The notes under the pieces are model-generated. The model worked only from the letters and a program-made list of their open reading frames with translations, did no database searches and was not told the DNA's origin. From assembly GCF_050410795.1 (NCBI RefSeq), contig NZ_CP191258.1:4278001-4342000 (forward strand): DNA of 64,000 nt, given 5' to 3'. Position 1 is the stretch's first letter. Each line of letters opens with the position of its first letter. Shown here piece after piece: positions 61,745-64,000 of the stretch. A program made the position numbers and the translations under genes. Source of the DNA: Fontivita pretiosa. Lineage in GTDB: Bacteria; Planctomycetota; Phycisphaerae; Tepidisphaerales; Tepidisphaeraceae.

Positions 61745-62614
61745 TCAGTCGCGCACTCCGAATCGCTCGGCCAGCCGGTACTTTTCCTCCACCCCGATCA
61801 GATCATTGAACTCGTCGAAGCTCATCATGCGCTGGCTCATCGCCGCAGTGGTCTGATCGCGATACAGCGTGCGGTACACATCTTCCAGAGCGCGTGCGGC
61901 GGCGAAGATGCCGCACAGCGGATACAGGATCAGCGAGTAACCAAGCTCGACAAGCTGCTGCCGCGAAAGCAGGGGGGTGCGGCCTTTCTCGATCATGTTG
62001 GCGACCATCGGCCTTGGGACGCGGCGCCCGATCTCGGCCATCTGTTCCAGCGATACGGGCGCTTCGACGAAACAGGCATCGGCGCCGGCTTCGCGCGCGG
62101 CGTTCATGCGCGCCACGGCCTCGTCCAGGGACACCGCCGCCAGCGCGTCGGTGCGCGCCACGATGAAAAAGTCCCGCCCGCCACGCGCCTCCACCGCCGC
62201 ACGAATCTTGTGGATGTACTCCTGACGCTCGATCACCTTCTTGCCCCGCATGTGCCCGCACTTTTTCGGCCAGACCTGATCTTCCAAAAAGCATCCGGCG
62301 GCGCCGGCGCTGATCAGCTCGTTGACGGTTCGGATGACGTTCAGCGGGTTGCCGTAGCCGGTGTCGGCATCGACGATGATCGGGATCGAGACGCTGCCGC
62401 ATATTCGACGCGCCCGCTCAACCATCTCCGTCTGCGTCAGCAGCCCAAGGTCCGGCTCGCCGATGCTGCTGGCCGCCACCGAGTAGCCGCTGACAAAGCT
62501 CATCGGAAACCCGACCCGCTGCACAAGCTTGGCCGAAAGGGTGTCGTAAACGCCGGGAAAGACAATCCAGCCGCCTGAGGACTCCAGGACCTTGTGGACA
62601 CGGGTGGGGTTCAT
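61745..62614 (-). CDS. Isocitrate lyase/PEP mutase family protein
   Basis: TIM-barrel enzyme of 289 residues cleaving or forming C-C or C-P bonds of 2-oxo acids. The N-terminal IVFPGVYDTLSAKLVQRVGF with FVSGYSVAASSIGEPDLGLL, Mg-binding IPIIVDADTGYGNPLNVIRT, CFLEDQVWPKKCGHMRGKKV (the KKCGH catalytic loop of isocitrate/methylisocitrate lyases) and FIVARTDALA are visible. The KKCGH loop favours lyase rather than PEP mutase activity; the substrate (methylisocitrate, dimethylmalate, oxaloacetate) cannot be fixed. ATG 62614 is chosen. Confidence 0.88.
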   Translation of the reverse strand: MNPTRVHKVLESSGGWIVFPGVYDTLSAKLVQRVGFPMSFVSGYSVAASSIGEPDLGLLTQTEMVERARRICGSVSIPIIVDADTGYGNPLNVIRTVNELISAGAAGCFLEDQVWPKKCGHMRGKKVIERQEYIHKIRAAVEARGGRDFFIVARTDALAAVSLDEAVARMNAAREAGADACFVEAPVSLEQMAEIGRRVPRPMVANMIEKGRTPLLSRQQLVELGYSLILYPLCGIFAAARALEDVYRTLYRDQTTAAMSQRMMSFDEFNDLIGVEEKYRLAERFGVRD

Positions 62615-63014
62615 GATGGGCAATTCTCGCGGTCGGTGCACTGCCGCGTCAACAGAATTGTGAGGCACGGATGGTTTGCGACCGCAATCGGCGTCTCACT
62701 GGCGCTGGCCCTTTGCTCCGCGTCGCCTGTGGCGAGAAGTGTGCCCGGATTTGCGAGATCGTGAATGAGCGATCCTGGCCCTAAGTTGGAATTTGACCGC
62801 GAGCACGCCAGCCTGTGTCACGGGCGTCGCGCCTGTGCCCAGTGGCATGAAGTGATGAACAATCCAGATGTCGGAGTCTCGAACTCGAGCGCACCCTGCA
62901 TGGCCGGGACGGCCATGCCACAATTGGCTCGGACGTGTTACGGGCATCCCGCCCGTGTGCGCGGCCATCGCACGGCCGGGACGCCCATGACACACAGCGC
63001 AGCGGTCGTGAGCG
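62615..63014. other. Gene-free stretch rich in palindromic repeats
   Basis: About 400 bases between the lyase-family gene and the last gene contain no convincing coding frame. The second half is filled with elements of the GGGCGTC family (separate entry). The first half holds nothing recognisable. Confidence 0.6.
62815..62995. repeat. GGGCGTC-type palindromes, cluster of three
   Basis: Three adjacent units: TGTCACGGGCGTCGCGCCTG (from 62816), the perfect hairpin CATGGCC-GGGAC-GGCCATG (62899-62917), and TGTTACGGGCATCCCGCCCG followed by TGTGCGCGGCCATCGCACGG and CCGGGACGCCCATGACAC (62936-62992). The first matches 20262, the third matches 41548. The ends of the cluster (TGTGTCACGGGCGTC... and ...GACGCCCATGACACA) are inverted relative to each other. 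Confidence 0.75.
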
Positions 63015-64000
63015 TTACTCCTCTGCCACGGTATACGTGACGTCATCCAGCCACACCACGCAGTGTTTGCTGTTGGCCCACCCGAGGTTGAACACCCCGA
63101 AGCGGTCGAAGACGGCGCCCTTTTGCTTGTCGCCCTCGGCCAAAGCCTGCTTCACCGTCTGTCCGTTCATGGTGAAGCTGATAAGCCCGCGGCCGTCGGC
63201 GCCGTCGGGATCGTATTCCAGCGTCCATTCGTACGAGGTGCCATCGGGCATGAAGGTGACGTAATCGCGACCCCTGGCCTTGCTTCCTTCCGACGTGCCG
63301 TACAGCGGTTGAACGATCCGCCCCGTGTCCGAGAGGCTGTCGAAGAACACGCCCACGAAGTTCTTCAGCGGCCAGCCCTGACCCGATGAGTTGAACCATC
63401 CCAGCGCTAACGTCGAGTCGATCATGTACTGGCGCGAGGCGAACTTTCCCCTGGCGGTGAGCTTGTGCTTCAGCGACAGCGGCCCGATGCGATCCCCGTA
63501 GTACCCCTGGAACTGGGTTTCCCACGGATCGACGCTCTGGAAGAACCCGCCGATCTCTCCGGGATTTGCCCCGCCTGCATTGTTGGTGTTGGGGCTGTAG
63601 CCGTAGTCCTGGGCGCCGTATTCACGTGTGTCTTCGATGAGATCGCGGTTACCCTTGCCTTCCCAGCCCGGGTCGTTGGCAAAGTCGTCAAACTCCCCAT
63701 TGATGCTCAGGTCATCGAGGTAGATTTCCATTTCGCGCCCGGCAATCTGGTTGTTGAAGATGCCGAAGCGATCAAAGCTGGCGCCGTGCCTTCGCAGCGG
63801 CGGGGGCAGGCTGATCACGCACTTGAGGCCGCCGAACACGATCGTCGCCAGCCCGGCGCCGTTGGCGCCCTTCGGATCGTAGCGAAACTCCCACTTGAGC
63901 CGGGTGTCCGGCGGAATGCGGAATGGCTCGCTGGGGTCGGACTGCTTCGAGGGATCGATGGGCACGATCGAGCCGCTGGTGCTGACCAGATCCGCGCCGG
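63015..64000 (-). CDS. Secreted-type protein with duplicated domain (5' end outside window)
   Basis: The frame is open to the right end of the window, so the N-terminus is missing; 328 residues are visible. Two similar domains can be seen: the first around TRLKWEFRYDPKGANGAGLA and GASFDRFGIFNNQIAGREME then IYLDDLSING, the second around SYEWTLEYDPDGADGRGLIS and GAVFDRFGVFNLGWANSKHC then VWLDDVTYTV near the C-terminus. This pattern (YDP-G-A-G-GL, FDRFG-FN, LDD) suggests a beta-sandwich of the LamG/concanavalin kind binding carbohydrate; that is inference. A GTG at 63965 is not likely to be the true start, since coding-like sequence continues upstream. Confidence 0.7.
   Translation of the reverse strand, partial: GADLVSTSGSIVPIDPSKQSDPSEPFRIPPDTRLKWEFRYDPKGANGAGLATIVFGGLKCVISLPPPLRRHGASFDRFGIFNNQIAGREMEIYLDDLSINGEFDDFANDPGWEGKGNRDLIEDTREYGAQDYGYSPNTNNAGGANPGEIGGFFQSVDPWETQFQGYYGDRIGPLSLKHKLTARGKFASRQYMIDSTLALGWFNSSGQGWPLKNFVGVFFDSLSDTGRIVQPLYGTSEGSKARGRDYVTFMPDGTSYEWTLEYDPDGADGRGLISFTMNGQTVKQALAEGDKQKGAVFDRFGVFNLGWANSKHCVVWLDDVTYTVAEE

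Overview
The window is GC-rich bacterial chromosome and most likely comes from a planctomycete of the class Phycisphaerae. Three things support this. A type II prepilin-like protein carries the N-terminal motif GFTLVELLVVIGIIAVLIGI. A very large protein combines autotransporter-type beta-strand repeats, a dockerin-like segment and a PEP-CTERM tail. An RTX-like protein starts with the sorting motif LERRCLLSAEL. Housekeeping genes are scattered in small clusters, and many starts have no clear Shine-Dalgarno sequence. No rRNA, CRISPR array, transposase or phage gene is visible; one tRNA (Gln, UUG) is present.

Layout. 1-2.6 kb: end of a TPR protein, rpsT, glycyl-tRNA synthetase. 2.6-6.1 kb: an ABC ATPase and FtsX/MacB-type permease with a His-rich loop, then two DUF3299-like proteins (possible metal-linked transport unit). 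6.4-11.6 kb: a copper-type cluster of small lipoprotein, TolC-like outer membrane lipoprotein, two-domain multicopper oxidase fused to a heavy-metal-binding domain, and two DUF2231-type membrane proteins. 11.7-14.4 kb: uppS and citramalate synthase, the latter behind a complete-looking transcription attenuator with an Ile-rich leader peptide. 14.5-20.8 kb: an orphan LolD-like ATPase, an RNA methyltransferase, a DUF167 protein, a short-chain dehydrogenase, a glycosyltransferase with a GDP-mannose-epimerase-like protein, and a small secreted protein. 20.9-31.5 kb: AsmA-like giant protein, prepilin-like protein, beta-strand repeat/dockerin/PEP-CTERM protein with a clear terminator. 31.5-43.5 kb: MsbA-like exporter, dCMP deaminase, UvrD-like helicase, small conserved proteins, LPG-synthase/flippase-like protein, acetamidase/formamidase, thiD, RTX-like protein.

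43.8-50.8 kb is a long minus-strand informational cluster. In transcription order it reads GlmU-like nucleotidyltransferase, prs, rplY, pth, rpsF, ssb, rplI, dnaB, with tRNA-Gln upstream; rpsR is absent from its usual place between ssb and rplI. 51.3-54.5 kb: M24 peptidase, accB, accC. 54.7-56.6 kb: DinB-like protein and a PPi-type phosphofructokinase behind an AT-rich promoter. 56.6-60.5 kb: hisD-hisC-hisB with two small membrane proteins upstream. 60.5-64 kb: a glycosyltransferase, an isocitrate lyase/PEP mutase family protein, and a secreted-type protein with duplicated domains that runs off the window.

The most interesting signals are the cimA attenuator (control peptide, three mutually exclusive helices and a U-tract, all visible), the copper cluster with its fused oxidase, the ABC/DUF3299 unit preceded by a perfect TGCAAC-TTT-GTTGCA dyad, and at least four families of intergenic palindromic repeats.
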